In this document: one piece after another, positions 8,372 through 19,001 of the stretch | Numbering within the stretch: the first letter of the stretch is position 1 | Layout of the letters: every line of letters starts with the position of its first letter | Source: JANNSX01 sp963741525 | Lineage (GTDB): Bacteria; Pseudomonadota; Alphaproteobacteria; Rhizobiales; Hyphomicrobiaceae | Direction: 5' to 3' | NCBI GenBank assembly: GCA_963741525.1 | Contig: CAVUIW010000002.1 | Coordinates: forward strand, 62,001 to 126,000 | Length of the DNA stretch: 64,000 bases | The notes under the pieces: generated by a model | Databases searched by the model: none | Told to the model about the DNA's origin: nothing | The model's input: only the letters and a program-made list of their open reading frames with translations | Program-made: the position numbers and the translations under genes

Positions 8372-9715
8372 ATGGAAAAACAACGCACAACGAAAACGGG
8401 AGGCACAGTACTCGACAACGGCAGCATCATCGAGATGCTGCATGATCGCGTGAACAAGCAAACGTCGCTCGTCACGTTCGCAGGCGACACCTGGAGCGAG
8501 CAACCAAGAATTCCGAGATCAGGTCTTCCCGATCTTGCTCCCTACTCAGCCGACCAATGCGCTTGTCGAGCATGAGGTCGTGCGATTTCCGTCAAAACTG
8601 GAGGAGTACGAAAACGAGGCGTCGCTCGTTGAGGAAGTGCGCAGCTACATTCATCGGTACGTCGATCTGTCGGAGAGCTTTGAGCTGATTGCCGCCTACT
8701 ACGTGCTCTTCAGCTGGGTCTACGATGCGTTCAACGAACTCCCATACCTGAGAGTGCGGGGCGACTACGGAACTGGGAAAACACGATTTCTGAACATCGT
8801 CGGCTCCATCACCTACAAGCCGATCTTCGGAAGCGGCGCTTCAACGGTCTCACCGATCTTCCATCTTCTCGATCAGTTTTCCGGCACCCTTGTCATCGAC
8901 GAGGCCGATTTCCGTTTCAGCGACGAGAAGGCCGACCTCGTGAAGATCCTCAACAACGGAAACGTGAGAGGGTTTCCGGTGCTGAGATCGATTGCACATC
9001 AGAACGGCGAGTTCAGTCCGAGAGCATTTCGCGTCTTCGGGCCGAAGATCATTGCGAGCCGTGGCAGCTACGATGACCGCGCACTGGAAAGCCGGTTCAT
9101 CACGGAGGACATGGGCAATCGCTCGCTGCGGAACGACATCCCGATCAATCTCGCCTTCGGAATACGAGGAGGAAGCCCTGCATCTTCGAAACAAGCTCCT
9201 TGATGTACCGGTTCCGAAATCGAGCAAGGGTAACGGCGAACGCCGATCTCGTTGATCGCGCGCTGGATGCAAGACTGAACCAGGTGTTCGTGCCGCTCCT
9301 TTCTGTCATCGACGATCCTGCGGTGCGTGAGCTGGTCATGAAGCGAGCTCGTGAACACCATGAAGATCGCAGGATCGAGCGAGCTGAGAGCGTTGATGCT
9401 CGTGTCCTCACGATCCTCAGACATCTCTTCGAGAACAAGAAAGGGATCGGTGTCGCCGTCGGCGACGTGGCGAAACTTTTCAGGACGCATTTCGAGAGCG
9501 AAGTTGCACGACCGGTGACTAATCGGTGGATCGGTCTGATCATCCGCACGAAACTCGGTCTCAGAACGCAGAAGAGCAATGGGAACTTTGTCGTGCCGGC
9601 CACGGAGTTGGCGAAGCTGGATCGCCTCTACGAGCGCTATGGCGTCACCGAGGAGGATGTGAAGGCGCTCGGTGAAAAATCCGTAGATGAATTCGTCTGG
9701 ATTCCGGACGATTAG
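8372..9715 (+). pseudogene. Primase/helicase-like P-loop ATPase of a mobile element, frameshifted three times
   Basis: Four segments join into about 446 residues. MEKQRTTKTGGT starts at 8372. A shift near 8503 leads to RDQVFPILLPTQPTNALVEHEV. The ATPase core follows: LRVRGDYGTGKTRFLNIV (Walker A), TLVIDEADFRFSDEKADLVKIL (Walker B), then FGPKIIASRGSYDDRALESR. Near 9165 (TTCGGAATAC) and 9199 (CTTGATG) single extra bases shift the frame twice before a C-terminal helical part ending VDEFVWIPDD. The P-loop and the DEAD-like Walker B suit the DNA-unwinding ATPases found in integrated elements and phages. All three shifts are in the same direction. A full protein cannot be made as read. Confidence 0.75.
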
Positions 9716-10141
9716 CGGTCTCGCACATCACGCAACGCTGAGGCGTCGCCCGTTCGACAAAGCCGGGCGACGCCTAGCAGTGAGATGCTGCTTTCTGGAC
9801 TGTGCTTCTGCTTATGCGCGATTCCGGCGCTGTCGTGCACGACAAATGGCACTCGAGCGATATGAGAAGAGCGGGCTGGTTGATCGAGCTGGTCTGTACG
9901 CGAGCGCGTAATGGTGCGCGGTCGTTGAAAGAGAGGACGCTCCTTGACGGGCTCTCACGCTGACGACGGCGTTAATCCACTGCACGCAACTGCCAATGCC
10001 GAGAACGAACTGCGTCACTTCCATATAACCACCTCCGACTCTGAACAACGGAACAAGGCGGCGACGACGCATTAATGAATAGCTAAGTATCGTTAAAATT
10101 CCGTAAATGAGTATTTTCTTCTGCAGATTTCGTAAGCTGAG
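9716..10141. other. Gene-free stretch
   Basis: No gene is supported here. The open frames at 9687-9911 and 9812-10072 lack motifs and start signals. Base composition drops towards A/T between about 10070 and 10145, just before the hairpin cluster. Confidence 0.4.
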
Positions 10142-10290
10142 AAAAAAAGAGGCTGACGGAAAGGTTGGGCGCCATCCGTCAGCCTCAAGACAAGGTCAGG
10201 GCCCGCTCGGGGATGTGATGCGGGCAACCTGAACCTACCAAAGCCGGATTAGATCTCCGGAAAAACCGCAGAGGAGATTTGATGTTAAGT
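10142..10290 (-). ncRNA. Candidate minus-strand small RNA with three hairpins
   Basis: Read on the minus strand, three successive hairpins appear: CCGGA/TCCGG around a seven-base loop (about 10235-10251), GCCCGC/GCGGGC (about 10203-10227), and the 12-base-pair terminator at 10149-10186 followed by seven Us. No minus-strand gene lies close upstream of this terminator to need it. A TCTCCTCT stretch near the 5' side could pair with ribosome binding sites. The 5' end and promoter are not defined, and no known RNA family was recognised. Confidence 0.4.
10149..10186 (-). terminator. Strong rho-independent terminator (minus strand)
   Basis: GAGGCTGACGGA (10149-10160) and TCCGTCAGCCTC (10175-10186) form a perfect 12-base stem with a 14-base loop. 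The seven A residues at 10142-10148 become a U-run when the minus strand is transcribed. The polarity is therefore clear: it ends a minus-strand transcript. No minus-strand coding gene lies close upstream of it. Confidence 0.85.
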
Positions 10291-10639
10291 GGAGCGGATC
10301 TTCCCCTTTTTGGTTCGTCTCATCGCCGTAGAGTCGGGGTGCTCGATCAATCAGCCCGGCGCCAGCAAGATCACCGTATGCTGGATTGCCCTTGGCAGCA
10401 TCGATGAGGTCGCCCGGACCTCATCCACCCAGCACCTGTCAGAGGGCCGGGCGGGCCCGCATCGATCTGCAGCCCGATGCGCGCCCGCCCCTTCTATTTT
10501 CGCGCGACGAGCAAACAATATACTCTCACCGACTTTTTGCGCTACGTTGAAGGGAAAGCTTAGGAATTTCCTCCCTATGCTCCTCCGCACCATATTCGTG
10601 GCCAGGTGGTCGCGGTGACATATTCGGACGCCCCTCCCT

Positions 10640-10924
10640 ATGACCGATGCTCGTCGCGCGAGACGTCGACGTGTTCTCAAGGGCGCACGCATCGAATTGG
10701 GAGAAGGTCTCGGCACCATCCCGTGCACAGTGAAAGACTTATCCGAGAGTGGCTGCCGGTTGCATCTGGAGCGGGCCGTGGCCTTGCCGATCGAATTCCG
10801 GCTGTTGATCGAGTTGGACGGTATCGAGTTCGTGTGCGTGCAGGTGTGGCGGAAAGCCGGCGTCATCGGCGTCGCATTCAAGGGCAGGCCCGAAAGGTGC
10901 GGCCTACACGCACGCAGGTACTGA
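10640..10924 (+). CDS. PilZ-domain protein, possibly frameshifted near its end
   Basis: The 94-residue reading frame has the PilZ c-di-GMP binding pattern: an N-terminal Arg-rich stretch (RRARRRRVLKGARIEL) and, about 25 residues later, DLSESGCRLHLE, followed by FRLLIELDG and VWRKAGVIGVAFKG. If functional, it would sense c-di-GMP. After about 10885 another frame gives coding-like sequence (GTDTELEAVNERFRKQ, ending SRMNQ) that stops at TGA 10998-11000, overlapping the GTG start of the MarR gene. The native gene may therefore run to 11000, with one extra base interrupting it. Confidence 0.7.
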   Translation: MTDARRARRRRVLKGARIELGEGLGTIPCTVKDLSESGCRLHLERAVALPIEFRLLIELDGIEFVCVQVWRKAGVIGVAFKGRPERCGLHARRY

Positions 10925-10996
10925 CACGGAGCTCGAAGCCGTGAACGAGCGATTCCGCAAGCAGACAAAACCAAGGGAGGCCTCGCGCATGAACCA

Positions 10997-11413
10997 GTGA
11001 TCGACAATTCGTTTCTGCACCTCAGCCATCGACTGGCGCAATGAGCCGATGTCGTGTTCACCGGCCTGGCGGGCGCGGACTCTGTGACTGCACGTCAGCT
11101 GGTGGTCTTGAGCGCGATCGACGCATCCGAGGGCGCCTCACAGACCGACATTGTCGAGCAGACGGGCGTGGATCGCTCCACCATGACGGATGTCATCAAA
11201 CGGCTTTGTCGGAAGAAATTGGCAACGCGCAAACGGGCAAAGGACGACAAGCGAGCATATCGCCTCGCACTGACCGAGGCCGGCCGGAACGCTTTGCGGT
11301 TAGCGCGTGCGGCCGCGCAGGAGGCCGATGACGAACTCCTCTCGCTACTCTCAAGTCGTGAGCGTGCGGAGTTGATGCGGCTGATGACCGTGCTTACGCG
11401 AATGCCAGGGTAG
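10997..11413 (+). pseudogene. MarR-family regulator with an in-frame stop near the N-terminus
   Basis: From a GTG at 10997 the frame reads VIDNSFLHLSHRLAQ, meets TGA at 11042-11044, then resumes ADVVFTGLAGADSVTARQLVVL in the same frame. The winged helix follows: SQTDIVEQTGVDRSTMTDVIKRL, then the wing with KDDKRAYRLALTEAG, ending at 11413. MarR proteins usually need the N-terminal helix for dimerisation. A restart at GTG 11054 would give 119 residues without it. The start overlaps the extended PilZ frame (GTGA), suggesting an ancestral two-gene operon. A single base error could also explain the stop. Confidence 0.65.
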
Positions 11414-11433
11414 TAATACCCGCTTCCCAATCG

Positions 11434-11679
11434 TCAGGCACGCTTCACGAAGCCTGGGGCAATGACCTTGGTGCCAACGGACTTGAAGGCGATTGTGAGC
11501 CTCCTGGGCTCGACCATGACAATGGAGCCGTTGCCGAACAGCGGATGCACCACCCGATGTCCCTCGGAAAATTCAGATGGCGTGGCGTCTACTGTAGGCG
11601 CCGAGGGAGGCGGTGTTGGAGAGGCAGAGAACTTTCGTTTAGCCGGCTTCGCCAAGACAATGGCCTCCAACTGAAGCAT
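11434..11679 (-). CDS. Small protein resembling the C-terminal Tudor-like domain of UvrD/PcrA
   Basis: The 81-residue product starts MLQLEAIVLAKPAKRK, has a Pro/Ser/Ala-rich linker, and ends in a compact domain: GHRVVHPLFGNGSIVMVE, RLTIAFKSVGTKVI, FVKRA. The pattern V.HP.FG.G.I......L.I.F...G.K.......V resembles the small beta-barrel at the C-terminus of UvrD-type helicases, which binds RNA polymerase or nucleic acid. No helicase domain is present. It converges with the MarR gene, with a 20-base gap. The assignment to this fold is by pattern only. Confidence 0.5.
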   Translation of the reverse strand: MLQLEAIVLAKPAKRKFSASPTPPPSAPTVDATPSEFSEGHRVVHPLFGNGSIVMVEPRRLTIAFKSVGTKVIAPGFVKRA

Positions 11680-12376
11680 CCGTCGACTAGTCGAAGGCTA
11701 TCTGGATGGCCTTTACGCAGCCACAGAGAGCTGCGATCAGGAACAGGATCCCAATACCTATGGCCATCCCAAGTACTCGGAACATTCTCGCAGAGAGGCG
11801 GCGAGAGGACTGGCGATGAGAGCAGATACCGAGGTGTGTCCTGCCTCATCGGCCGCTACGAGGCCGTACTCGCAGGACACACCCCAGGCAGAGCGTAGCT
11901 CGACGCTCCTCCCCTAGAAGGTAATCGTAGGCACTTTTGTGTTTGCTATGCAAGGCATTTCTAATGCCGCTAGATGAATTCCGACTTCGAGTTCAGAATT
12001 TCAGCCTACGGCGGGGCGGGCGTGGGCAATGTAGCGATCCGCCTCAGGTACCACGACAACATGTCGATGACTGGCATGCTGCTCCTTGACGACAAGAGCC
12101 AATGAAAATGATGAGTACCCCGGTTCTTCGGGGATGTGGGGACTTCGGGGACTTCCAACGAGGGGTGGTAGCTGATTTCATGGCACATCTACTTCGCCAC
12201 GAAGTCTGACGATGCCACCTCCACAAAGTCCCCACGTCCCCGAGGAAAGACTTGAAGTGCCTCCTTCGTCATGACTTACAGCCCCTGTGGCACGCTTTCG
12301 CATCTTCGAGAAGAGAGCTATCGAGCTTATGATCATTGCATGCGCTTGGCCTGCCATCCGCGGCTACGCGCACAAT
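11680..12376. other. Gene-free stretch upstream of the XRE gene
   Basis: No gene is supported. The stretch holds a 16-base inverted repeat (separate entry) and a tandem GGGGACTTC motif near 12137-12152. Candidate frames on the minus strand at 12006-12235 have no family features. It probably contains the promoter region of the XRE/RuvC-like pair. Confidence 0.35.
12130..12241. repeat. Widely spaced 16-base inverted repeat
   Basis: GGGGATGTGGGGACTT (12130-12145) is complementary to AAGTCCCCACGTCCCC (12226-12241) with a single mismatch; 80 bases lie between. The left arm is followed by a second GGGGACTT at about 12147. It sits 135 bases upstream of the XRE regulator at 12377, so the arms could be operator half-sites or ends of a small element. 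Confidence 0.45.
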
Positions 12377-12728
12377 ATGCGAAGACCATTTTCCATTTAC
12401 ATCAGAACATACCGGAAGCGGTTTGGCCTCACGCAACGAGAAGCAGCGCTTCTTGTCGGCATGGAGACCGGACAGATCATCTCGCGCCACGAGAGCAAGT
12501 CGAGAACACCAAACCTGAAGACCGCGATCGCATATCAGATCGTGTTCGACGTTCCGCTTCGTGCTTTGTTTCCCGAGACCTACCACGATGTCGAGTACTT
12601 GGTTCTCGAGACGTGCGCTTGCGCTGAGATCGAAGCTGCAGGCACAGAAACCCACACAGCGCATCGTTCACAAGCTCCGTTGCCTTGAAGAGCTGATCCG
12701 GCGCATCAATGCGCCCGACGAGGTATGA
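12377..12728 (+). pseudogene. XRE-family helix-turn-helix regulator, frameshifted
   Basis: From ATG 12377 the protein reads MRRPFSIYIRTYRKRFGLTQ, REAALLVGMETGQIISRHE and RTPNLKTAIAYQIVFDVPLR, a classic XRE DNA-binding domain (about residues 8-65). Near 12610 the frame moves by one base into RRALALRSKLQAQKP and LRCLEELIRRINAPDEV, ending at TGA 12726-12728. The corrected product would have about 116 residues. Its stop overlaps the start of the next gene (ATGA), so the two form an operon. As read, the uncorrected frame ends at 12688 with an unrelated tail. Confidence 0.75.
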
Positions 12729-13261
12729 CTGCCAATTCCATCGTGCTGTCACTGTATCCGAATTCCGTTGGCCTGTGCTACGCAGTGTTCGAGGAGCACT
12801 GAGACCTGTCGACTGGGGCATCAAGACGGCGAGGCAGAAGAAGCACGCGACGCTCATGAATCACGCAAAGAACCTGATCGGCCTCTTTGCGCCGACGACG
12901 ATCATCCTCCCGGTTCGACGCGCCGGTCAACTCGGTTCAGGTAAGATTGCGACGAGTCGCAGACGAGATTTCGTCACTCGCCAGGAGCGGGTCAATTGCT
13001 GTGCTTTGGATTTCACGATCTGAAATCACGTCGCACTTTGCGAGATACGGAGTGAAGTCGAAAGATGCGATCGCACGCACGATCGCTCAGCTGATGCCTG
13101 AGTTCGAGCAACACTTGCCGCCCGTCAGAAAAATCTGGATGAGTGAAGACTACCGCATGGGGATCTTCGACGCCGTCGCAATCGCGATGGCGCAATGGAA
13201 CAAGGCTGTAGTGATGTCAGAGGATGAAGTCCCCGGCAGTAAGGGTCTTGAGGCCTGTTAG
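12725..13261 (+). pseudogene. RuvC-like (RNase H fold) small protein, frameshifted twice
   Basis: The gene starts at ATG 12725, overlapping the XRE stop. Segments: MTANSIVLSLYPNSVGLCYAV (like the first RuvC strand with its acidic site, here LSLYP), then after a shift near 12796 VDWGIKTARQKKHATLM and LIGLFAPTTIIL, then after a shift near 12916 FDAPVNSVQVRLRRVADEI, IAVLWISRSEITSHF, ARTIAQLMPEFE and MSEDYRMGIFDAVAIAMAQW, which resembles the last RuvC catalytic motif. This suggests a Holliday-junction-resolvase-like fold. The tail beyond about 13225 overlaps the convergent RTX gene. Function unproven. Confidence 0.6.
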
Positions 13262-16200
13262 CTCGATCTGGAAGTCAGCTTTACCGTCGCCATTTACGTC
13301 GCCATAGATCAAAGTCTTGTCGGAGACAGTACCCGGGTTGTTAATCTTTACATAGCGCAGCTCGCCCTTCACATCATGGAAGGCGGCGGTTCCGATAAAC
13401 TTGAATGCTTGATTGCCGGTAACTCCCGTCTTGGCGTCTATGGTTGATAAATCGACGCGATCGACTAGGTGAGTGAAGTCAGCAACTCGATCGCGTGTCG
13501 AGTCTTTGCCGATTTCGCTGGTGGAATTGAAGTCGAAACGGTCACGTCCAACACCTCCGGACATCACATCTCGGCCGAGGCCTCCAACGATGACATCATT
13601 CCCCCCTAGTCCGAATAACTTGTCGTTTCCTCCAAGACCTCGAATGACATCTTCCTCCGACGAGCCGACTAGCATGTTTGCGGCGCCATCACCGGTAGAC
13701 CCGCCTCCGACGTTGGTCAGGTTTACTGTCAGCATCTGCGAGGCCTGATTTGAGCCGTCGCTAGCGGTCACTTGGACCTGATAGTTGTGCGCCTGCGTCT
13801 CGAAATCGCGCGGGGCGCGGAACACAAGATTGCTTCCAACAATATCGAAGAGAGCCGCGTCGGCACCGCCAGTGATCGAAAACACCGCGGGGTTCGTACC
13901 CACCGTGTCGATGTCCGTTGACGTCAACGCGTGGACAAATGAACTGTTCTCCTGCGTGCTCAAAGCCGCAAGTGTTGTGATGTCTGGCACGTTGTCGTTT
14001 GCATCGTTGACCTGGACTGTGGCCGGAGCAGTGATGGTCTTTGTTGGGTCGTTAGTATCGACCGCCGTCACCAACAAATAAATCGAGTTCTCCTGTTCGA
14101 AGTCTATGGACTGGCCCGGCTTCAACACAAGCTTACCGGATGTCACACCGAAACGGTTATCTGAAGTGGTAAACCCATAGGTGTTGAACGCAAGCGGCAA
14201 ATCGGGATCGAACACAGTCAGATCGGCAATAACGGCCTCTGAAGCCATATTCTCTGTGATCGCAGCAATATTCGAGACGACCAGTGACTGCGGCCCCTCG
14301 TTGACGTTCGAGATGGTGAGCGACAGGTCGGTCGTCACTGACGCTTCCGAAAGGAGGTGGTCTTGAGCGACCACCGTCACTGAAAAGGTGTTTTGGGTTT
14401 CGAAGTTAGCGTTTCCAACAAACCACAGTTCTGGCCCGCCGTTACCACTCAATATCTGGAATTTGAGTGCGTCAGGGCCGGCGAGCGAAAGCGCGTTGCT
14501 GCCTAGCGCATCGTCGCTCACTATGATGTTGCCGATCTTCATCGCCGGCCCATTCTCGACGGTCGATGTCAGCGCTGTTTGTACTTGGATCGCCGTGGGC
14601 GCTTCGTTAACATCTTCGATCGCAATCGTAAGGACCTTGTCGAACATGATCGCAGTCGAGTCGACGACACGCACCGTCACCGTGTGTGAGGAGGCTGACT
14701 CGTAGTTGAGCGCGGCGTTGACAATCAGGTCGTTTCCGACGAGCGAGAAATTCCCGGTTGCACTATCGAGAAGCGAGTAGGTAAAGAAATCAGCGAGATC
14801 ATTGTCAATTGTAGAGAGCGTTCCAATGGATGTGCCAATGCTCGAGTTCTCGGCAACCGCGCTGGTGGTCAAGTTGATACCGGTCGGACCTTGATCTGCG
14901 ATCTCGCGCCACGAAACCAGATTGTCTGCAAACGACAGCCAAGCAATACCCTTGAGTGTGTCTCTACCATCGGGCGAGCCGGGACGCTCGTCTGACACTG
15001 TGATCGTGGTCTCGGTAGAATTGTACGCGAACAGATAGTCGAGACGATTGCCAAAATAGAGGGCTGTGTCCAGCTCTGTTGTGACTGGGCTTTCAGCTAG
15101 GGGTTCTGTGCCGATAATAGTGTCGTCGCCCGACCCACCAGTGAGCAGGTCGAAGCCTCCACCGCCGACCAAGAGGTCGTTTCCTGTGCCTCCGTCTATG
15201 ACATCACTGCCGTCCTCGCCGTTTAGCTCGTCGTTTCCGTCACCACCTCGGACCCAATCGAAACCTGCTTGAGCATTGATGACTTCGTTTCCAGTACCGC
15301 CTGCAATCTGATCGTCAAGTATTGTACCCGTGACGGTTCCGCTTGCGCCTTCGATCTGGAGCGCTCGCTCTATACCATGGATAGTGATGATGGCAGTCGC
15401 AATCGAGGTATGTCCCTGACCGTCAGAGATGGTGTAGGTGAAGCTATCGGTTGCTATTTGGCCCAACTCTAGGCCATCGAATGCGCCATTAGGATCATAT
15501 GCGAAGCGGCCGTCGGGGTTGATCGTGAGGAGAGCGCTGGAGGCGAGCGTGATTTGATGACCAACGGCTGTGCCCAGGCCGTCGGCGGCTACTACGCTGA
15601 TCTGGTCGCCATCGGGATCAGTATCGGTCCCGCGACCGTTGTCGACGAGGAGATTGCCGGAAAGGGTCTGGTCACTACTTGTCGAGACGAGGTCATCCTG
15701 AGCAACTGGTGCATAACCGGACTGCGGCGAGGCGAGAAAACTTCTGTAAATACTCAACGCTTGATCATAATAATAGCCAACTATTTCACCAGCATCATTG
15801 ATGCCTTGAGGAACGACATCTGCTGGAATATCGATCGTTGTGTACACGCCGTGGTCGTAGGTAAAGCTATAATTGGGTCCCCCCGCCGGGAGTCGATAGT
15901 AACCAACGATCACGCCGAGATTATTTATGTCCGAAACAAAAGTAGCCGCCGCGGTCGGATAGTCGATGATCGTAAATATACCGCTGTCGTCAACAAATCC
16001 CCGCTCGGCAGTCTGACCTGTGGTAGAGTCTACGTAAGAGAAATTTCCGAGAATTTCTCCATGATCATTGATTCTACTGACCCCTGTTGAAACTAAGCTG
16101 GAGATATCGAGTCCCGATGTAATTGCGTTATGGATATCTGTATAAACTCCGCCACTATATAGAAATGGGTGATACAATTATGCTAACGGAAGTAAAACCG

Positions 16201-19001
16201 TAGGCATACGATCCAACAATCTCACCAAGATTGTTAATTCCAGACATCCTGGTTTGAGCCGTTCCGCCGGACGAATTAGTAAATCGAAAATCACTAAAAG
16301 TATCATTGGTATACAAAAAACTCAATGGGTAACCAAATGAAATATCGGTAGACCACTGCCCGATGATGTCCCCCATATCATTGATCGACGAAGTTTGTCT
16401 GGCATAAATGCCAGATGGAACTGGCGTGAAAGTGCCAGTGTCAACGTCATAAATCGCACTGCCCCCGGCGTTTGTATTTAAGGCTATCTGCCCTGAATTA
16501 TTTATGTCAGCCGCAAAAGTTCTATAAGGAAATGGATAGTCAAATATTGTGTAGTCGTAGCTGCGAGGCTGAAGGACATCATTCGCCGCTTTGATCACTC
16601 CGTCGCTGAACTCAAAATTCTCCACGTTGTAAAACCAGTCATCGCCGTCCGCCCCGATGATACGCATAGCATTGGCTGAGCCAGAGACCGTGTAGCCTAC
16701 GCCGAAAGTGTAGGAGAGAACTGCAGTGTCGACGCCACCCAAGTCTTTGTATTTCCAATCGCCATAGATTTTGTCGCTGCCAAGACCGCCTTGCAGCGTA
16801 TCGTTGCCTGGCCCGCCGCGCAGGTCATTGTCATTGCTGTCGCCGACCACCGTATCGTTGCCGGCGCCCATCCAGACGTTCTCGATGCTGTTGAGGATCT
16901 CTGTATAGAACCCATCGAAGAAGGCTGATCCAGTACCTTGGCCTGTGCCATCGTCGAGGCGCACGAGGCCCGGGACAGTGGCGGGTTGATACGAGTAGTC
17001 AACCGTGTCGCTGCCAAGGCCGCCATCAAAAGTGTCTTTGCCGGCATAGCCCGTCAAAACGTCATTGCCGCCCTTGCCAAAAATCTTCTCTCCGAGATCG
17101 GTGCCATACAGCTGCTCGGAGACTTCCTTGCCGACTATGTCCGCACCTGCATAGCTCGTCGGAGGTGTTGCCTCGCTCCCTGCATAGCCCCCACCAATCG
17201 GATTGACGCCACCGTCAGTAGTATATCCGCCGGGTTGGGTCCCTGCCATTGGGTCGACCTGATCAACGGTGACATCCCCCACCAACATTTATTTCTCCGT
17301 CGGAAAATCTGAGACGTTCAACCTCGTACAGTGTATCCTTTCCGTCGCCCAGGAAGTGGGTGAGGTTATTAATAGATATAAACTCTGGTTTGACTTCTAC
17401 AGTAATAACACCGCCGCCTAACGGTTTCCATACATAGTGATCCGATCGACCCAGGTAAACGGCAGTATCAAATCCGGTCTGTCCATAAATAGAAATCGTC
17501 ACCTCCATTGCCTGCGAGAAAATCATTGCCACTTCCGCCGAACAAGTTGTCGGCCGCCGATCCTCCAACAATCCAGTCTCTGCCTTGACCTCCCAGCAGG
17601 TGATATCCGCTGTCGCCTCCAACGAGGAGAACACCTCCAGCTTGTTGGTCAATAGTAGGAGGTGCATCCGTTGAGTGGATTGTAGTTAGTGGTGTATTTC
17701 CCGTAGAGACTACGATCTTGGTAATTCCGCTTGTGTCAATTGTAGAAATCGGCATCGGTAGGTAGAAGTCCGGCTCCAAAAAGCGCTGTGCTTGCCGACG
17801 CCTCCAATGAAGCGATGAGATCGGCAACGCCTACGATACGATGTAGTCCGCTGCCATAAGTAGCTGTCCATTTCGCTGGATCCAGGTCGACGATTATCTT
17901 GCCTGTCGTGTTATCGACAGAAATTATCCCTTGATTGCCGGCCTCCGCATCCTCGGAGCGGGCTTTTGCAAGGTCGCCCGCGTATTGAACCAAAATCTCA
18001 GACAGCGCCCTTCTTACGCCAGCGTTCGCAAGCATACTATTGCCCACATTGGCAGCGTATAGGCGCCCGAGATCATCAGCGTCATTAAACATTGCTTTGA
18101 TGGCTTGGTCACCAAATGGACGGCCGCCTTCTTCTAATGCAGAATATGCAATTGCCTGGCTCAGTTTAGCTCCAGGGCTATCGGGACCAGAGATTGCGCT
18201 TAGACCGGCAGCAATTGCAACCTGATCGCTAGACAACGCATCGATCAAAGGGCGACCAATCAAGTGCCAGTCTGTAAGTCCCTTTTCACTGGCATAGAGT
18301 AGGGTAGTAAGCAGTGCAATACTATGGAGGTCCTTTGGATTTCGAGGTCCCCCAAAACTCGACAACTCCGTTAAAGGGGTATTTTGCAATGCTCTAGCAG
18401 GCAATACGCCCTCAAGTACTTCCCCCTTGACATAGAAACCGTATGTATTCGTGGGAGGCACAGAAGGGTCAGGGAGAATGGGACCGCTAGTGAATACTGG
18501 ATCGATGAAGAGATTACCGGGGATGGTTTGGAACAAAGAAAAGTTGTGCAAAGATAATTCAAAAGTCATATTGTCAAATAGCGTCGCAGATGAACCATAC
18601 AGGCCAGCTATAAATCCAGCAATCCCTCCTCCAAGTGAGTGACCGGTTAAATGAATGAGTGCCGGTGAAGCAGTCGCCGCGATAGTCTGATAAAAAGTTG
18701 CAGCAAGTTTGGCATGGGAAGAAAGGTGAAAGTCACCTGATCCAAGTGGATAACCATGCGTACTATCCTTAAAAAATAGTTCGTCGGTTCCCCTGAAAGA
18801 GATTATTGTCTGGAGAGGTTGGCCGTCGGCGTCATGAAGTATATATGATTGAGCAAAGAAACCTTCTGGGCCGTTAAAATACGACTCGCTCAGAGTAGCA
18901 AATCCAAGTGTTGTCTGGTCGCGTAAGTCAACGCCAAAAACCGATCCTCTATTGTAGGCATCCATAGCTAGGATTGCTGACAGAATGTTGCTGGAGGTCA
19001 A
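13217..19001 (-). pseudogene. Giant secreted lipase-RTX-HAF-cadherin protein (about 1,926 residues), four frameshifts
   Basis: Five frames join in order. The TTG start at 19001 is coupled to the upstream gene by TTGA overlap and preceded by GAGGTGA. A lipase class 3-like domain follows, with the GHSLGGG serine motif at about residue 118. A shift near 17745 leads to RTX repeats (GGSGNDFLAGNGGDD), a shift near 17490 continues, a shift near 17278 in a G-run leads to more RTX (GKGGNDVLTGYAGKD), then HAF-type repeats (INDMGDIIGQW, INNLGEIVGSY). A shift near 16165 leads to further HAF repeats, RTX, several cadherin-like repeats and C-terminal RTX (GLGGNDKLFGLGGNDVIVGG) with a type I secretion tail. 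All shifts are +1. No type I secretion genes are in the window. Confidence 0.8.

Noticed and set aside
10351..11061. A 236-residue minus-strand frame that might feed the orphan terminator
   Set aside because: It lies opposite the PilZ and MarR genes, which have clear motifs on the plus strand; it ends about 165 bases before the terminator and has no start signal.
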